Positions 51,446-61,159 of a DNA stretch of 64,000 nt are shown piece after piece. The notes under the pieces are model-generated. The model made no database searches and was not told the DNA's origin. It was given only the letters and a program-made list of their open reading frames with translations. Every line of letters starts with the position of its first letter. Position 1 is the first letter of the stretch. A program made the position numbers and the translations under genes. Origin of the DNA: Pseudomonas paralcaligenes (GTDB taxonomy: Bacteria > Pseudomonadota > Gammaproteobacteria > Pseudomonadales > Pseudomonadaceae). The DNA lies in assembly GCF_019655855.1 (NCBI RefSeq), contig NZ_BPFX01000006.1, positions 213,564-277,563 on the forward strand. The letters run 5' to 3'.

Positions 51446-52441
51446 CTACGCGCCGTCGCCTCCATGCACCTGGCCGACCGCCTGGCGGAACTGGCTCGGC
51501 GTGCCACGCGCCACCTTGCGCATGAGCCGGCGCAACGCCGAGGTATCGGCGTAGCCGACCTGCTCCGCCACCTGCTCCACCGACAACCGGGTGCTCTCCA
51601 GCAGCAGCCGCGCCCGGTTGATCCGCACCCCCTGCAGCAGAGCAGAAACGCTGCCCCCGGTAGCCTTGCGCACATGGCGCGCGAGGGTGCGGCTGGACAT
51701 CGCCCGCTCCGCCGCCAGTTCGCTGACACTCGGCGGATTCGGCAAGGCGGCCTCGAAGCGCGCCACCAGGCTGGCGACCAGTTCGTTGCCACCGGCCATC
51801 AAGGCCGGATCGACGTAGCGCGCCTGCGATTGCCGGCCGTCGATCAACAGCACCCGCGAGACGGCCTCCGCCAACGCGGGGCTGAACCGGCAACGCAGCA
51901 GATGCAGGGCCAGGTCCACGTAGGCGAAGGCCGCCCCGGCCGTCAGCAGCTCGCCATCGACCACCAGCACCTGGGCGACCTCCACCCGACAATCGGGTAC
52001 GCGGCTCTGCAGCAGGCCACCCAGCCACCAGGTCGTGGTCGCCCGCCGGCCCGCCAGCAATCCGGCTTCCTGCAGCAGAAACACCGACGAGCAGGCCGCG
52101 GCAATCGTGCCACCGCCCGCGGCATGAGCACGCAGGGCGCGGCCGACCGCCACGGCGTCCGCCTGCGCCAGGCGCGTAGCGATGGCCTCGGCGTCGGTCA
52201 TGCCGAGCCCCGGCAGCAGCCAGACCGAAGCGTCACCCTCCCCGGCCTCGGGCAAGGCCTGGGCCTCGATACGCAGGCCGCTGCTGAGCGGCACCGAGGC
52301 AACGCTCGAACACACCCGCCAGCGTGGGGCGGCGCAGCCGACCCGGCGCGCCAGGCTGGCGGCGCAGGCGAGGATGTCCAGCGTTCCGCTGACAGCCGAG
52401 GCGAAGGCCCCCGGCAGGACGATGAGGGTGAAATCGTACAT
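51446..52441 (-). CDS. GlxA-family regulator (DJ-1/PfpI plus AraC HTH)
   Basis: A 331-residue regulator. The N-terminal DJ-1/PfpI-like domain (FTLIVLPGAFASAVSGTLDI, AACSSVFLLQEAGLLAGR) is followed by a C-terminal AraC DNA-binding domain (LAAERAMSSRTLARHVRKAT, VEQVAEQVGYADTSALRRLM). Divergent from the hydrolase gene 97 bases away, which is its probable target. The ATG at 52441 fits the family start (MYDFTLIVLPG). Confidence 0.88.
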   Translation of the reverse strand: MYDFTLIVLPGAFASAVSGTLDILACAASLARRVGCAAPRWRVCSSVASVPLSSGLRIEAQALPEAGEGDASVWLLPGLGMTDAEAIATRLAQADAVAVGRALRAHAAGGGTIAAACSSVFLLQEAGLLAGRRATTTWWLGGLLQSRVPDCRVEVAQVLVVDGELLTAGAAFAYVDLALHLLRCRFSPALAEAVSRVLLIDGRQSQARYVDPALMAGGNELVASLVARFEAALPNPPSVSELAAERAMSSRTLARHVRKATGGSVSALLQGVRINRARLLLESTRLSVEQVAEQVGYADTSALRRLMRKVARGTPSQFRQAVGQVHGGDGA

Positions 52442-52538
52442 TGACCGATAAAGCCCGAAAGATGTCGAAAAGGACACTTCAAGCAAACCCATTTTCACCG
52501 CCAAATTCAAGCCTGCTCCCACGACAGGAAAGCCCGCC

Positions 52539-53363
52539 ATGTCCCCCAGAACGCTCGATGAGTTCGACCCGCTCGAAGACTTCACCCCGCGCGCCATCAC
52601 CCTCGACGGCATCACCAAGGTGGTACAGGTCAGCGGCAGCGGCCCGGCGGTGATCGTGATGCCGGAACTGCCCGGCATCAGCCCGCACGTGGCGCGTTTC
52701 GCCCGCTGGGTCCGGGAGGCCGGTTTCACCGTGTACATGCCCTCGCTGTATGGCCGAGATGGCGACCCCTCCAGCCTGGAGGCGACCCAGACGATCTTCC
52801 GCAAGATCTGCGTCAGCGCCGAATTCCACGCCTTCGCCGGCGCCGGCGCCAGCCCGGTCACGCACTGGCTGCGCGCCCTGGCGCGACTGGCCCACACGGA
52901 ATGCGGCGGCCCCGGGGTGGGCGCGATCGGCATGTGCTTCTCCGGCAACTTCGCCCTGAGCATGATGCTCGAACCGGCACTGCTGGCCCCGGTCCTGGCC
53001 CAGCCGTCGCTGCCGGTGGACGACCCGGCAGGGCTGGAGATCGGCGACGAGGAACTCGCCACGGTGAAGGCGCGCCTCGACCGTGAAGGCCTGGACGTCC
53101 TGGCCTACCGCTTCGCCGGCGACCGCTTCTGCCAAGCGCAGCGCTTCGCCGCCTACGAGCGCGCCCTGGGGGAACGCTTCATCGCCCGCGTGCTGCCCGA
53201 CAGCGCAGCCAACCGCGAGGTGCCGGAATTCTTCGAGAAGGTCGTGCAGTCGCCCCACAGCGTGGTGACCGTGCACCTGATCGACGAGGCCGGCCAGCCG
53301 ACGCGTGCCGCGCGTGACGAAATCCTCGCCTTCTTCAGACAGAAGCTGATGCCCGGCGCCTAG
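52539..53363 (+). CDS. Dienelactone hydrolase-family protein
   Basis: A 274-residue alpha/beta hydrolase. The nucleophile motif GMCFSGNFAL has Cys at the active position, typical of dienelactone hydrolases, and VTVHLIDEAGQPTRAARDEI forms the C-terminal part. Substrate unknown. Probably controlled by the divergent GlxA-type regulator. Confidence 0.8.
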   Translation: MSPRTLDEFDPLEDFTPRAITLDGITKVVQVSGSGPAVIVMPELPGISPHVARFARWVREAGFTVYMPSLYGRDGDPSSLEATQTIFRKICVSAEFHAFAGAGASPVTHWLRALARLAHTECGGPGVGAIGMCFSGNFALSMMLEPALLAPVLAQPSLPVDDPAGLEIGDEELATVKARLDREGLDVLAYRFAGDRFCQAQRFAAYERALGERFIARVLPDSAANREVPEFFEKVVQSPHSVVTVHLIDEAGQPTRAARDEILAFFRQKLMPGA

Positions 53364-53375
53364 GCCGGAAAAGAC

Positions 53376-53399
53376 GAGGCCCGCCAGTGGGCGGGCCTC
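53376..53399. terminator. Bidirectional terminator hairpin
   Basis: GAGGCCCGCC-AGTG-GGCGGGCCTC, perfect 10-bp stem between convergent genes; no T tract. Confidence 0.65.
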
Positions 53400-53408
53400 G
53401 GTCGGGAG

Positions 53409-54653
53409 TCAGAGAGACTGATCCCAGGGGCGGTCGCCGTGCTCGTCCTTGATGCGGGTGGGCAGCCCCATGGCATCCAGCAGCTTGAGGAACGGCTCGG
53501 CCGGCAGCTCCTCGACGTTGACCATGCGCTGCGCATCCCACTCGCCACGGGCCACCAGCAGGGCCGCAGCGACCGGCGGCACGCCGGCGGTGTAGGAGAT
53601 GCCCTGGCTGTCGGTTTCGGCGAAGGCTTCCTCGTGGTCGGCGACGTTGTAGATGAACAGCTCGCGCGGCTGGCCATCCTTGCTGCCCTTGACCAGGTCG
53701 CCGATGCAGGTCTTGCCGGTGTAGCCCGGCGCCAGCGAGGCGGGGTCAGGCAGCACGGCCTTGACCACCTTGAGCGGCACCACGTCGAGGCCCTCGGCGG
53801 TCCTGACCGGCTGCTCGGAGAGCAGGCCGAGGTTCTTCAGCACGGTGAAGACATTGATGTAGTGGTCGCCGAAGCTCATCCAGAAGCGCACGTTCGGTAC
53901 GTCGAGGTGCCTGGACAGCGAGTGCACCTCGTCATGGCCGGTCAGGTACAGGTTCTGCACGCCGACCACAGGCAGGTCGTCGGTGCGCTTGACCTCGAAC
54001 ATGCTGTTGCTGGTCCACTGGCCGTTCTGCCAGCTGTAGACCGTGCCGGTGAATTCGCGGAAATTGATTTCCGGGTCGAAGTTGGTGGCGAAGTACTTGC
54101 CGTGGGAACCGGCGTTGACGTCGAGGATGTCGATCGACTCGATCTTGTCGAAGTACTGTTGCTGCGCCAGCGCGGCATAGGCATTGACCACGCCCGGGTC
54201 GAAACCGACACCGAGGATGGCGGTCACGCCCTTCTCCTGGCACTCGGCCAGGTGCTTCCACTCGTAGTTGCCGTACCACGGCGGGGTTTCGCAGATCTTG
54301 CTCGGATCTTCGTGGATGGCGGTGTCCAGGTAGGCGACGCCGGTGTCGATGCAGGCGCGCAGGACGGACATGTTGAGGAACGCCGAGCCGACGTTGATGA
54401 CGATCTGCGATTCGGTTTCGCGGATCAGAGCCTTGGTCGCTTCCACGTCCAGAGCGTTCAGCGCGTAGGCCCGGATATCCGCGGGCTGCTTCAGGCTGCC
54501 TTTGGCCTGCACGCTGTCGATGATGGCCTGGCATTTGGAGATGTTGCGCGACGCTATTGCAATGCGACCTAACTCGTCATTGTGTTGCGCGCACTTGTGG
54601 GCCACCACCTTGGCAACACCTCCTGCACCAATGATCAGGACATTCTTCTTCAA
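53409..54653 (-). CDS. Carboxynorspermidine dehydrogenase (saccharopine dehydrogenase-like)
   Basis: A 414-residue NADPH-dependent enzyme of the LYS9 family: NVLIIGAGGVAKVVAHKCAQ Rossmann start, AFLNMSVLRACIDTGVAYLD, and GVGFDPGVVNAYAALAQ. It makes carboxynorspermidine or carboxyspermidine from aspartate semialdehyde and a diamine, ahead of NspC, whose gene precedes it by 29 bases. The start is TTG at 54653 (LKKNVLIIG), judged from the family N-terminus and an upstream GGGAGAG; a longer start at 54686 is less likely. Confidence 0.88.
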   Translation of the reverse strand: MKKNVLIIGAGGVAKVVAHKCAQHNDELGRIAIASRNISKCQAIIDSVQAKGSLKQPADIRAYALNALDVEATKALIRETESQIVINVGSAFLNMSVLRACIDTGVAYLDTAIHEDPSKICETPPWYGNYEWKHLAECQEKGVTAILGVGFDPGVVNAYAALAQQQYFDKIESIDILDVNAGSHGKYFATNFDPEINFREFTGTVYSWQNGQWTSNSMFEVKRTDDLPVVGVQNLYLTGHDEVHSLSRHLDVPNVRFWMSFGDHYINVFTVLKNLGLLSEQPVRTAEGLDVVPLKVVKAVLPDPASLAPGYTGKTCIGDLVKGSKDGQPRELFIYNVADHEEAFAETDSQGISYTAGVPPVAAALLVARGEWDAQRMVNVEELPAEPFLKLLDAMGLPTRIKDEHGDRPWDQSL

Positions 54654-54682
54654 CTCGTTATCTCTCCCTACTTCACCAGCGC

Positions 54683-55780
54683 TCAAGAGAGGCTGGATAG
54701 GTAATCGTCAAAAGTGAATTCGCGAACCACCTCGACGCTGCCGTCGAGCTGCTTCACCACGATGGACGGCATTTTCAGGCCGTTGAACCAGTTTTTCTTG
54801 ACCATGGTGTAACCTGCCGCGTCGATGAACGACAGACGATCGCCGATGGCCAGCGGACGATCGAACTGGTACTCGCCGAAGATGTCGCCGGCCAGACAGG
54901 ACTTGCCGCACACCATCCAGGTGTGGTCGCCGTCGTTGGGCGCCATCTTGGCGTTGAGGCGGTAGATCAGCAGGTCGAGCATGTGCGCTTCGATCGAGCT
55001 GTCGACCACCGCGAGGTGCTTGCCGTTGTACAGGGTGTCGAGCACGGTCACTTCCAGCGAGGCGCTCAGGGTGATCGCCGCTTCGCCGGGCTCCAGGTAG
55101 ACCTGCACGCCGTACTTGTCGGAGAAGGCCTTCAGCCGCGCGCAGAACGCATCGAGCGGATAGCCCTCGCCAGTGAAGTGGATGCCGCCGCCGAGGCTGA
55201 CCCAGTCGACCTGTTCGAGCAGGTGGCCGAAGCGCTCCTCGATGGTGGTCAGCATCTTGTCGAACAGCTCGAAGCTGCCGTTCTCGCAATTGTTGTGGAA
55301 CATGAAGCCGCTGATCTTGCCCATCACCGGCGCGATCTTCTCCGCGTCCCACTCGCCCAGGCGGCTGAACGGACGCGCCGGGTCGGCCAGCAGGTAGTCG
55401 GAGCTGCTCACCTGCGGATTGACGCGCAGGCCGCGAGTGGTGCCCTCGGTGGCGGCCTCGAAGCGCTCCAGCTGGCTGATCGAGTTGAAGATGATCTTGT
55501 CGCAGTTGGCGACCATCTCCTCGATCTCGTCGTCGGCCCAGCCCACGCTGTAGGCATGGGTCTCGCCCTGGAACTTCTGCCGGCCCAGCTTCAGCTCGTA
55601 GAGGGACGAAGACGTGGTGCCGTCCATGTACTGCTGCATCAGATCAAACACCGACCAGGTGGCGAAACACTTGAGCGCCAGCAGGGCCTTGGCCCCGGAA
55701 TGCTCGCGCACGTAGGCGATCTTCTCCAGGTTGGCCAACAGCTTCTGTTTGTCGATGAGGTAGTACGGCGTCTTGATCAT
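54683..55780 (-). CDS. nspC: Carboxynorspermidine decarboxylase
   Basis: A 365-residue PLP-dependent decarboxylase of the alanine-racemase fold. The lysine that binds PLP lies in GAKALLALKCFATWSVF; SLGGGIHFTGEGYPLD, YLEPGEAAI and CGKSCLAGDIFGEY supply PLP and substrate contacts. It completes spermidine-type polyamine synthesis by the alternative carboxy route. First gene of the two-gene operon. Confidence 0.92.
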   Translation of the reverse strand: MIKTPYYLIDKQKLLANLEKIAYVREHSGAKALLALKCFATWSVFDLMQQYMDGTTSSSLYELKLGRQKFQGETHAYSVGWADDEIEEMVANCDKIIFNSISQLERFEAATEGTTRGLRVNPQVSSSDYLLADPARPFSRLGEWDAEKIAPVMGKISGFMFHNNCENGSFELFDKMLTTIEERFGHLLEQVDWVSLGGGIHFTGEGYPLDAFCARLKAFSDKYGVQVYLEPGEAAITLSASLEVTVLDTLYNGKHLAVVDSSIEAHMLDLLIYRLNAKMAPNDGDHTWMVCGKSCLAGDIFGEYQFDRPLAIGDRLSFIDAAGYTMVKKNWFNGLKMPSIVVKQLDGSVEVVREFTFDDYLSSLS

Positions 55781-56011
55781 CTCGTGGCCCCGGCAAGGTC
55801 GACGAAGGGAGGCTTCAGCCCCCCTGGAAAAAAGGGACGCGAATTGTGCCGGCAACCGGCGAATATCGAAAGAGCGATGGCTATTTTTCGACCAGCGCGC
55901 CGGTTACACAGCATGTCGCCCGCAGGTGACGGGGAGATGACGGGCGCAACTATCGCGGCCGGGCCGATGCGCTACAATCGCGCCTTTTCAGCCCATGGAG
56001 CCGGCGCCGCG

Positions 56012-57259
56012 ATGATCGATCCCAAGCGCGTACTGCGCGCCCTCGCCGAGCACTGGACGCTGCTCGAACCGCTGTGCGAGCGCTTCGACACCGGCACCCT
56101 GAGCCTGGTCGAGCTGCGCAACCAGCTTGGCGCGCAGCTGCCAGAAGGCAGCCCCGCCGACATCACCGCCCTGCTCGACCAGTGGATCCGCCTGGACATC
56201 CTGGTGCCGGTGGCCAAGAGCCCGAACCGCTTCGAGCTGAACGCGCAGATCCACGACTTCCTCGCCTACCTGCGCCGCGAGCACCGCCTCGGCCTGTGCC
56301 TGGAGATCGAGGCCTACCTGCGCCACCTGGAGCGCCTGGCCGGCTACATCCAGGACGCCTTCGAGGTGCGCGACGGCAACGACCTGGCGCGCCAGCTGCG
56401 CCTGCTCGACATGCGCGTGCGCGACGTGTTGAAGAAACTGGCCAATGACGAACAGGCCCTGATCGGCGTGGCCGAGCGGGCCAAGACCAGCGACCGGCAG
56501 ATTCCCCTGCGCCAGCGCTATGCCGAGGTGCTGGCGACCTGGGACGAATACGTCGAGCCGATGATCCAGCTGGTCTCCGCCGACGGCGCCTTCGAGCAGG
56601 GCGTGCGCCGCGTCGAGCAGGTACTGCTGCGCCTGCTCGGCGAGCAGCAGCGCCTCGGCCAGCTGGTCGACGACGACCTGCTGCTGCGCACCCACGCGCG
56701 CATCCTGGAGATGCAGACCGTCGCCCAGCTCACCCTGCGCAAGGCCCGCGAGCTGCTGCTGCCGTTGCGCGAGGAAGCGCGCCGGCACAACGCCGTGACC
56801 CGTGGCGCGGCGCTGGCCCTGTCGGTGATCCGCAAGAAGGGCCTGGACGCCCTGCCGCAGGCCGCGATGCCGCTGTTCACCCGGCCGCAGAGCACCTTCC
56901 TCGGTACCGCCAGCCAGGTCGAGAGCTACGTCTACGCCCTGGCCCGCTTCGAGCCCAAGCCGACCCAGTTCCCCCGCGCCAGCAGCAGCCGCAAGGGCGA
57001 GCCGCCGCGCGCGCCGCGCACCGCCCGCGAGATGATCGAACGCTGCGAACAGGCCCTGCCGCTGCCGGACCTGATGGTCTGGCTGCTGGAACAGGAGCCG
57101 GACGGCGCCACCGACGAACTCCTCTACTGGTTCTCGCGCCTGTCGCGCGACGGCCGCTTCCAGCGCGAGCGCCTCGAACGCCGCGACTACCTCACCCGCG
57201 AGCATCAGGTCAGCCTGAGCTCCTACGCCCTGATCAAGCCGGCCGGGACCACCGCATGA
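56012..57259 (+). CDS. mksF: MksF, kleisin-like subunit of the MksBEF condensin
   Basis: A 415-residue protein, mostly helical, at the head of the mksFEB operon. It begins MIDPKRVLRALAEHWTLLEP, has a winged-helix-like N-terminus and a C-terminal region (SSYALIKPAG). The kleisin bridges the two heads of MksB. It overlaps mksE by 4 bases. The -10-like TACAAT lies about 35 bases upstream. Confidence 0.9.
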   Translation: MIDPKRVLRALAEHWTLLEPLCERFDTGTLSLVELRNQLGAQLPEGSPADITALLDQWIRLDILVPVAKSPNRFELNAQIHDFLAYLRREHRLGLCLEIEAYLRHLERLAGYIQDAFEVRDGNDLARQLRLLDMRVRDVLKKLANDEQALIGVAERAKTSDRQIPLRQRYAEVLATWDEYVEPMIQLVSADGAFEQGVRRVEQVLLRLLGEQQRLGQLVDDDLLLRTHARILEMQTVAQLTLRKARELLLPLREEARRHNAVTRGAALALSVIRKKGLDALPQAAMPLFTRPQSTFLGTASQVESYVYALARFEPKPTQFPRASSSRKGEPPRAPRTAREMIERCEQALPLPDLMVWLLEQEPDGATDELLYWFSRLSRDGRFQRERLERRDYLTREHQVSLSSYALIKPAGTTA

Positions 57260-57957
57260 ACATCGATCTGAAAGAACTCACCCAACTGGCGCCGATCTTC
57301 CGCGAGCTGTTCAAGGGCTACCACATCAGCCGCAGCAACCCGGAGCTGTACACCCAGCTGTCCAACCTGCAGGACCAGTATCGCGCCCTGTTCAAATCGC
57401 TCGGCTACGAACTGGTCTGCGACAGCCGCGGCTTCTATTACTTCGTGCCGGAGCAGATGGGCGCGCAGGTGAACAAGACCGCCCAGCGCCTGGCGCTGTT
57501 CACCTTCATCCTGGTCGAGCACCTGGCCGATCAGGGCCGCGACCCGCTGGCCGTGCTCGACGGCGGCAGCCTGGGCCGCGACGAGCTGCCGCCGCTGCTG
57601 GAGAAATACAAGGACCTGTTCCTCCAGGCCGAAGTCACCACTCAGGAGGAACTGGAAGAGAAGGTCATGCGCCGCCTCACCCAGCTCGGCTTCGCCGGCG
57701 AGGACAACGGCGTGTACCGTTTCCTCGCGCCCATGCACCGCTTCCTCGACGTGTGCCTGTCGGTGCAGCAGGACCGCGACCTGGCGGCCAGCCTGCACAG
57801 CAATCTGCCGCTGCCGACGCCCGAACTGGTGGCCGACGAGGCCGAAGAAGACATCGTGCGTATCGAACCACTCGCCGAGACGCCGGAAGAATCCGAGGAA
57901 GACGCCCTGGCCCGCGCCATGGCCGAAGAACGTGACGCCCAGGAGATCGACGCATGA
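57256..57957 (+). CDS. mksE: MksE subunit
   Basis: A 233-residue acidic protein (MNIDLKELTQLAPIFRELFK, GYELVCDSRGFYYFVPE) with tandem winged-helix character and a long acidic C-terminal tail. KITE-type partner of MksF. Overlaps mksF and mksB (ATGA). Confidence 0.9.
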   Translation: MNIDLKELTQLAPIFRELFKGYHISRSNPELYTQLSNLQDQYRALFKSLGYELVCDSRGFYYFVPEQMGAQVNKTAQRLALFTFILVEHLADQGRDPLAVLDGGSLGRDELPPLLEKYKDLFLQAEVTTQEELEEKVMRRLTQLGFAGEDNGVYRFLAPMHRFLDVCLSVQQDRDLAASLHSNLPLPTPELVADEAEEDIVRIEPLAETPEESEEDALARAMAEERDAQEIDA

Positions 57958-60773
57958 GCCAGGAACGCTACGGCATCCGCCGCTTCGCCCTGTTGAACAC
58001 CGCCGGCTACAGCCTCGGCATCTTCCCGCTGGAAAACCCGCTGTCGGTCTATGGCGCCAACAACCTGGGCAAGTCGGCGTCGATCAATGCACTGCAGTTC
58101 CCGATCCTCGCACGCATGTCGGACATGAGCTTCGGCAAGTACAGCCTGGAGCAGTCGCGCAAGTTCTACTTCGCCAGCGACACCAGCTACATCCTCGTCG
58201 AGGTCGCCCTGCCCCACGGCCCGCACGTGATCGGCGTGGCCGGTCGCGGCCCGGGCGGCGGCTTCGGCCACCAGTTCTTCGCCTACCAGGGCGAACTGGA
58301 CCTGGCCCACTACCAGCAGGACGGCACCTGCCTGCGCCAGCGCGAGCTGTTCAAGAACCTCGGCCAGGCCGGCATCGTCGCCTACGAGCTGAAACCCGAG
58401 GAACTGCGTCGCCTGCTGGTCGGCGGCCACACCAGCATCCCGCTGGACCTGACCCTGATCCCGCTGCGCTCCACCAGCGAGCAGAGCCTGAAGACCTTCC
58501 GCGCACTGTTCATCAACCTGCTGCACATGCGCGAGATCACCGCGGCGAAGCTCAAGCAGCTGTTCCTCGACGCCTTCGAGCACAGCCTGCGCTCCGGCAG
58601 CGTCGACTACATCGCCGCCACCGAAGAAGCCTTCCGCGACGTGCGCCGCATGGAGCAGGACTACCAGGCACTGGTCGCCGCCGGCCCGCTGGTCGAGGCG
58701 CTGGCCTCAGGCGTCAGCCAGCGCGAACTGCTGCGCGGCAAGCTGCATCGCCTGTCGCCGCTGCTGGATAACCTGCTGGGCGCCTGGCAGGACTATTCCG
58801 GTGCGCGCAAGGAAGAACTGGTGATCCAGGCCGAGCACTACAAGCGCGAACAGGACGGCCTGCAGAACGAACAGCGTGGCGGCACCGCCGAGCTGATGCG
58901 CCTGGAGCGCGAGATCAGCGAGATCCAGCGCTGGCTGGGCGAATTGGCGGTGCTGAAGAACCGCTTCGCTCTCGTCACGGACGCCAAGATTCTGGAAGAG
59001 CAACTGCTCACCGCCAAGGACGCCCACGACGAACTGGCCGGCGCCCTGGCCCAGTCGCGCCAGTTCTCCGCCGAGGACCTGGACGAGCGCCTGCGCGACC
59101 TGGAGAAACGCCTGAAGTCGGTCAAGCAGCAGCTCGACCACGCTGACAACAACAGCTACTCGCGTCTACGCGAGGAGTTCAGCCAGGCCGACGTCGACCG
59201 CCTGATGCGCCTGTTCAACGGCCAGCTGTTCAGCCTGCCGCTGGGCGAGAAAGGCATCCAGGCCGAGGGTGACGACTGGGTCAAGGCCGTGGAGGCCGTG
59301 CTGGATCGCTTCAAGGGCGAGACCTTCTCGGTGCCGGGCCTGTCCATCGACCTCTCCCACATCGAGCCGCCGGCCCTGCAGGCGTTGGCCGACCGCGCCG
59401 CCCTGCGCGACCAGAAGGACCGCCTGGAGCGCGAGCTGAAACAACTCAAGACCCAGCAGGCCGTGGCCAACGACCGCGCGGCGAGCAAGGCCCAGGCCGA
59501 GCAGCTGTACCAGACCGTGCTGGATGCACAGAAGGCCCTGGAAGACTTCCGCCGCAGCCAGACCCTGAGCGCCGAGGAGCCGGCCAAGCTGGAGCAGCTG
59601 GCCGAAGCCGAGGCCGCCCAGGACGAACTCAAGCGCGCGTCGGACGCCTTCACCGAACGCGTGCAGCAACTCTCCGCCAAGCTGCAGCTGGTCGGTCGCC
59701 AGTTGGCCGATCTGGAAGCCAAGGAGCGTACCCTGGAGGACGCCCTGCGTCGTCGCCAGCTGCTGCCGGTCGACCTGCCCTTCGGCACGCCCTTCATGGA
59801 GCCGGTGGACGACTCGTTGGACAACCTGCTGCCGCTGCTCAACGACTATCAGGACAGCTGGCAGGCGCTGCAGCGCATCGACGGCCAGATCGACGCGCTT
59901 TATGCCCAGGTACGCCTCAAGGGCGTGGCCAAGTTCGACAGCGAGGACGATCCGGAGCGTCGCCTGCACCTGCTGGTCAACGCCTACGCGCACCGCCAGG
60001 ACGAGGCCCTCACCCTGGCCAAGGCCAGGCGCGCGGCGGTCACCGACATCGCCCGTACCCTGCGCAACATCCGCAGCGACTACGACAACCTGGAACACCA
60101 GCTGGCGCTGTTCAACCGCGAGATCAACAAGCGCCAGGTCTCCAACCTGGAGAGCTTCCGCATCGTCCTAGCGCCCAACCGCGACGCGCTCAAGCACATC
60201 GACCAGATCATCCACAGCGCCGGCCAGTACGAGGAAGGCGAGACCCTGTCGGTGTTCGACCTGTCGCAGAGCGCCGATCAGGACGCCAAGAACGAGGAGG
60301 CCAAGGACTACCTGTCGCGACTGGTGGCCGCCAGCGGCAACCAGCTGGGACTCAAGGACCTGTTCGAGCTGGCCTTCGAGATCACTAAGGTCGGTGGCCA
60401 GCCGGTGATGCACACCGACATCGACGGCGCCGCCTCCAACGGCACCACCATGACCATCAAGGCGCTGACCAACATGTACCTGCTGCTGCACCTGATGGAC
60501 CGCGAGCAGGCCGGCAAGGTGCGCCTGCCCTACTACCTCGACGAGGCGGCGGACATCGACGAACGCAACCAGCAGGCGCTGATCGAGACCAGCCTGCAGC
60601 TGGGCTTCGTGCCGATCCTCGCCTCGGTGAAGCCGCAGGTCTCGGCCCACGTGGCCATCGACCTAGAAGGCGGCAGCGGCCCCAGCGGCATCTATATCGA
60701 CGAGGCCGACTGGAAGTTCATCAAGCGTCGCGAAACGGCAAAAGCCGCGCAGGAAGAGGCCGAGCCGGCCTGA
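57954..60773 (+). CDS. mksB: MksB, SMC-like condensin ATPase
   Basis: A 939-residue SMC-like ATPase: Walker A GANNLGKSAS near residue 34, then a long coiled coil (EHYKREQDGLQNEQ to about residue 740, with a short hinge) and the C-terminal head with LPYYLDEAADIDERNQQAL as Walker B near 861. With MksE/F it condenses the chromosome. No mksG-type nuclease follows; a terminator ends the operon, so this is the housekeeping form rather than a plasmid-defence form. Confidence 0.93.
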   Translation: MSQERYGIRRFALLNTAGYSLGIFPLENPLSVYGANNLGKSASINALQFPILARMSDMSFGKYSLEQSRKFYFASDTSYILVEVALPHGPHVIGVAGRGPGGGFGHQFFAYQGELDLAHYQQDGTCLRQRELFKNLGQAGIVAYELKPEELRRLLVGGHTSIPLDLTLIPLRSTSEQSLKTFRALFINLLHMREITAAKLKQLFLDAFEHSLRSGSVDYIAATEEAFRDVRRMEQDYQALVAAGPLVEALASGVSQRELLRGKLHRLSPLLDNLLGAWQDYSGARKEELVIQAEHYKREQDGLQNEQRGGTAELMRLEREISEIQRWLGELAVLKNRFALVTDAKILEEQLLTAKDAHDELAGALAQSRQFSAEDLDERLRDLEKRLKSVKQQLDHADNNSYSRLREEFSQADVDRLMRLFNGQLFSLPLGEKGIQAEGDDWVKAVEAVLDRFKGETFSVPGLSIDLSHIEPPALQALADRAALRDQKDRLERELKQLKTQQAVANDRAASKAQAEQLYQTVLDAQKALEDFRRSQTLSAEEPAKLEQLAEAEAAQDELKRASDAFTERVQQLSAKLQLVGRQLADLEAKERTLEDALRRRQLLPVDLPFGTPFMEPVDDSLDNLLPLLNDYQDSWQALQRIDGQIDALYAQVRLKGVAKFDSEDDPERRLHLLVNAYAHRQDEALTLAKARRAAVTDIARTLRNIRSDYDNLEHQLALFNREINKRQVSNLESFRIVLAPNRDALKHIDQIIHSAGQYEEGETLSVFDLSQSADQDAKNEEAKDYLSRLVAASGNQLGLKDLFELAFEITKVGGQPVMHTDIDGAASNGTTMTIKALTNMYLLLHLMDREQAGKVRLPYYLDEAADIDERNQQALIETSLQLGFVPILASVKPQVSAHVAIDLEGGSGPSGIYIDEADWKFIKRRETAKAAQEEAEPA

Positions 60774-60790
60774 TTCTGCTGCGCAAACGA

Positions 60791-60818
60791 AAAGGGCCGC
60801 TCATGCGGCCCTTTTTCT
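60791..60818 (+). terminator. mksFEB terminator
   Basis: AAAGGGCCGC-TCAT-GCGGCCCTTT followed by TTCTT. Confidence 0.88.
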
Positions 60819-60864
60819 TGTTCCTGGCTATGTACCCGTTACGTGTTGGTGGGGTAATTCTGCT

Positions 60865-60931
60865 CTTGTGGGAGCGGCTGGGCGGCATTCCGATTGGCCG
60901 CGACATTCGCGGATAAATCCGCTCCCACAAG
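60865..60931. repeat. REP-like inverted repeat
   Basis: CTTGTGGGAGCGG at 60865-60877 and its inverse CCGCTCCCACAAG at 60919-60931, the GTGGGAGCGG type widespread in Pseudomonas. Confidence 0.8.
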
Positions 60932-61000
60932 GTATTCAACAACTAACGGGGACATAGCTTTTTCTTGCCTTTGTTGTAGAGCCCAAGCCCCTTCTGGGGG

Positions 61001-61069
61001 CCCGCCTACGCGGGGATGACGAGGTAGAGGTGAAACTCCTCCGAAGACCGTCATTCCCGCGCAGGCGGG
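61001..61069. repeat. Inverted repeat of the CGTCATTCCCGCG type
   Basis: CCCGCCTACGCGGGGATGAC (61001-61020) faces CGTCATTCCCGCGCAGGCGG (61049-61068). Confidence 0.8.
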
Positions 61070-61159
61070 AATCCAGGGGCCAGCAGCTGCAGCGCTCAGA
61101 ATAGAGCGACTTAACCGCGCAACACGTAACGGGGGACAGCCTTTTTCTGGCGGGTTGGA

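Larger units (their letters stand above)
60836..61132. repeat. 297-bp unit bounded by 13-bp inverted repeats
   Basis: CCGTTACGTGTTG (60836-60848) and CAACACGTAACGG (61120-61132) are perfect inverses and enclose the gap between mksB and the PepSY gene. No open frame inside. It contains two further inverted repeats (next entries) and looks like a small non-autonomous mobile unit or a composite of repeats. Confidence 0.55.

Noticed and set aside
56012..60773. MksFEB as a Wadjet-type plasmid defence system
   Set aside because: The three condensin genes are present but no mksG/JetD-type nuclease follows; a terminator closes the operon directly after mksB and the gene order matches the housekeeping locus of Pseudomonas.
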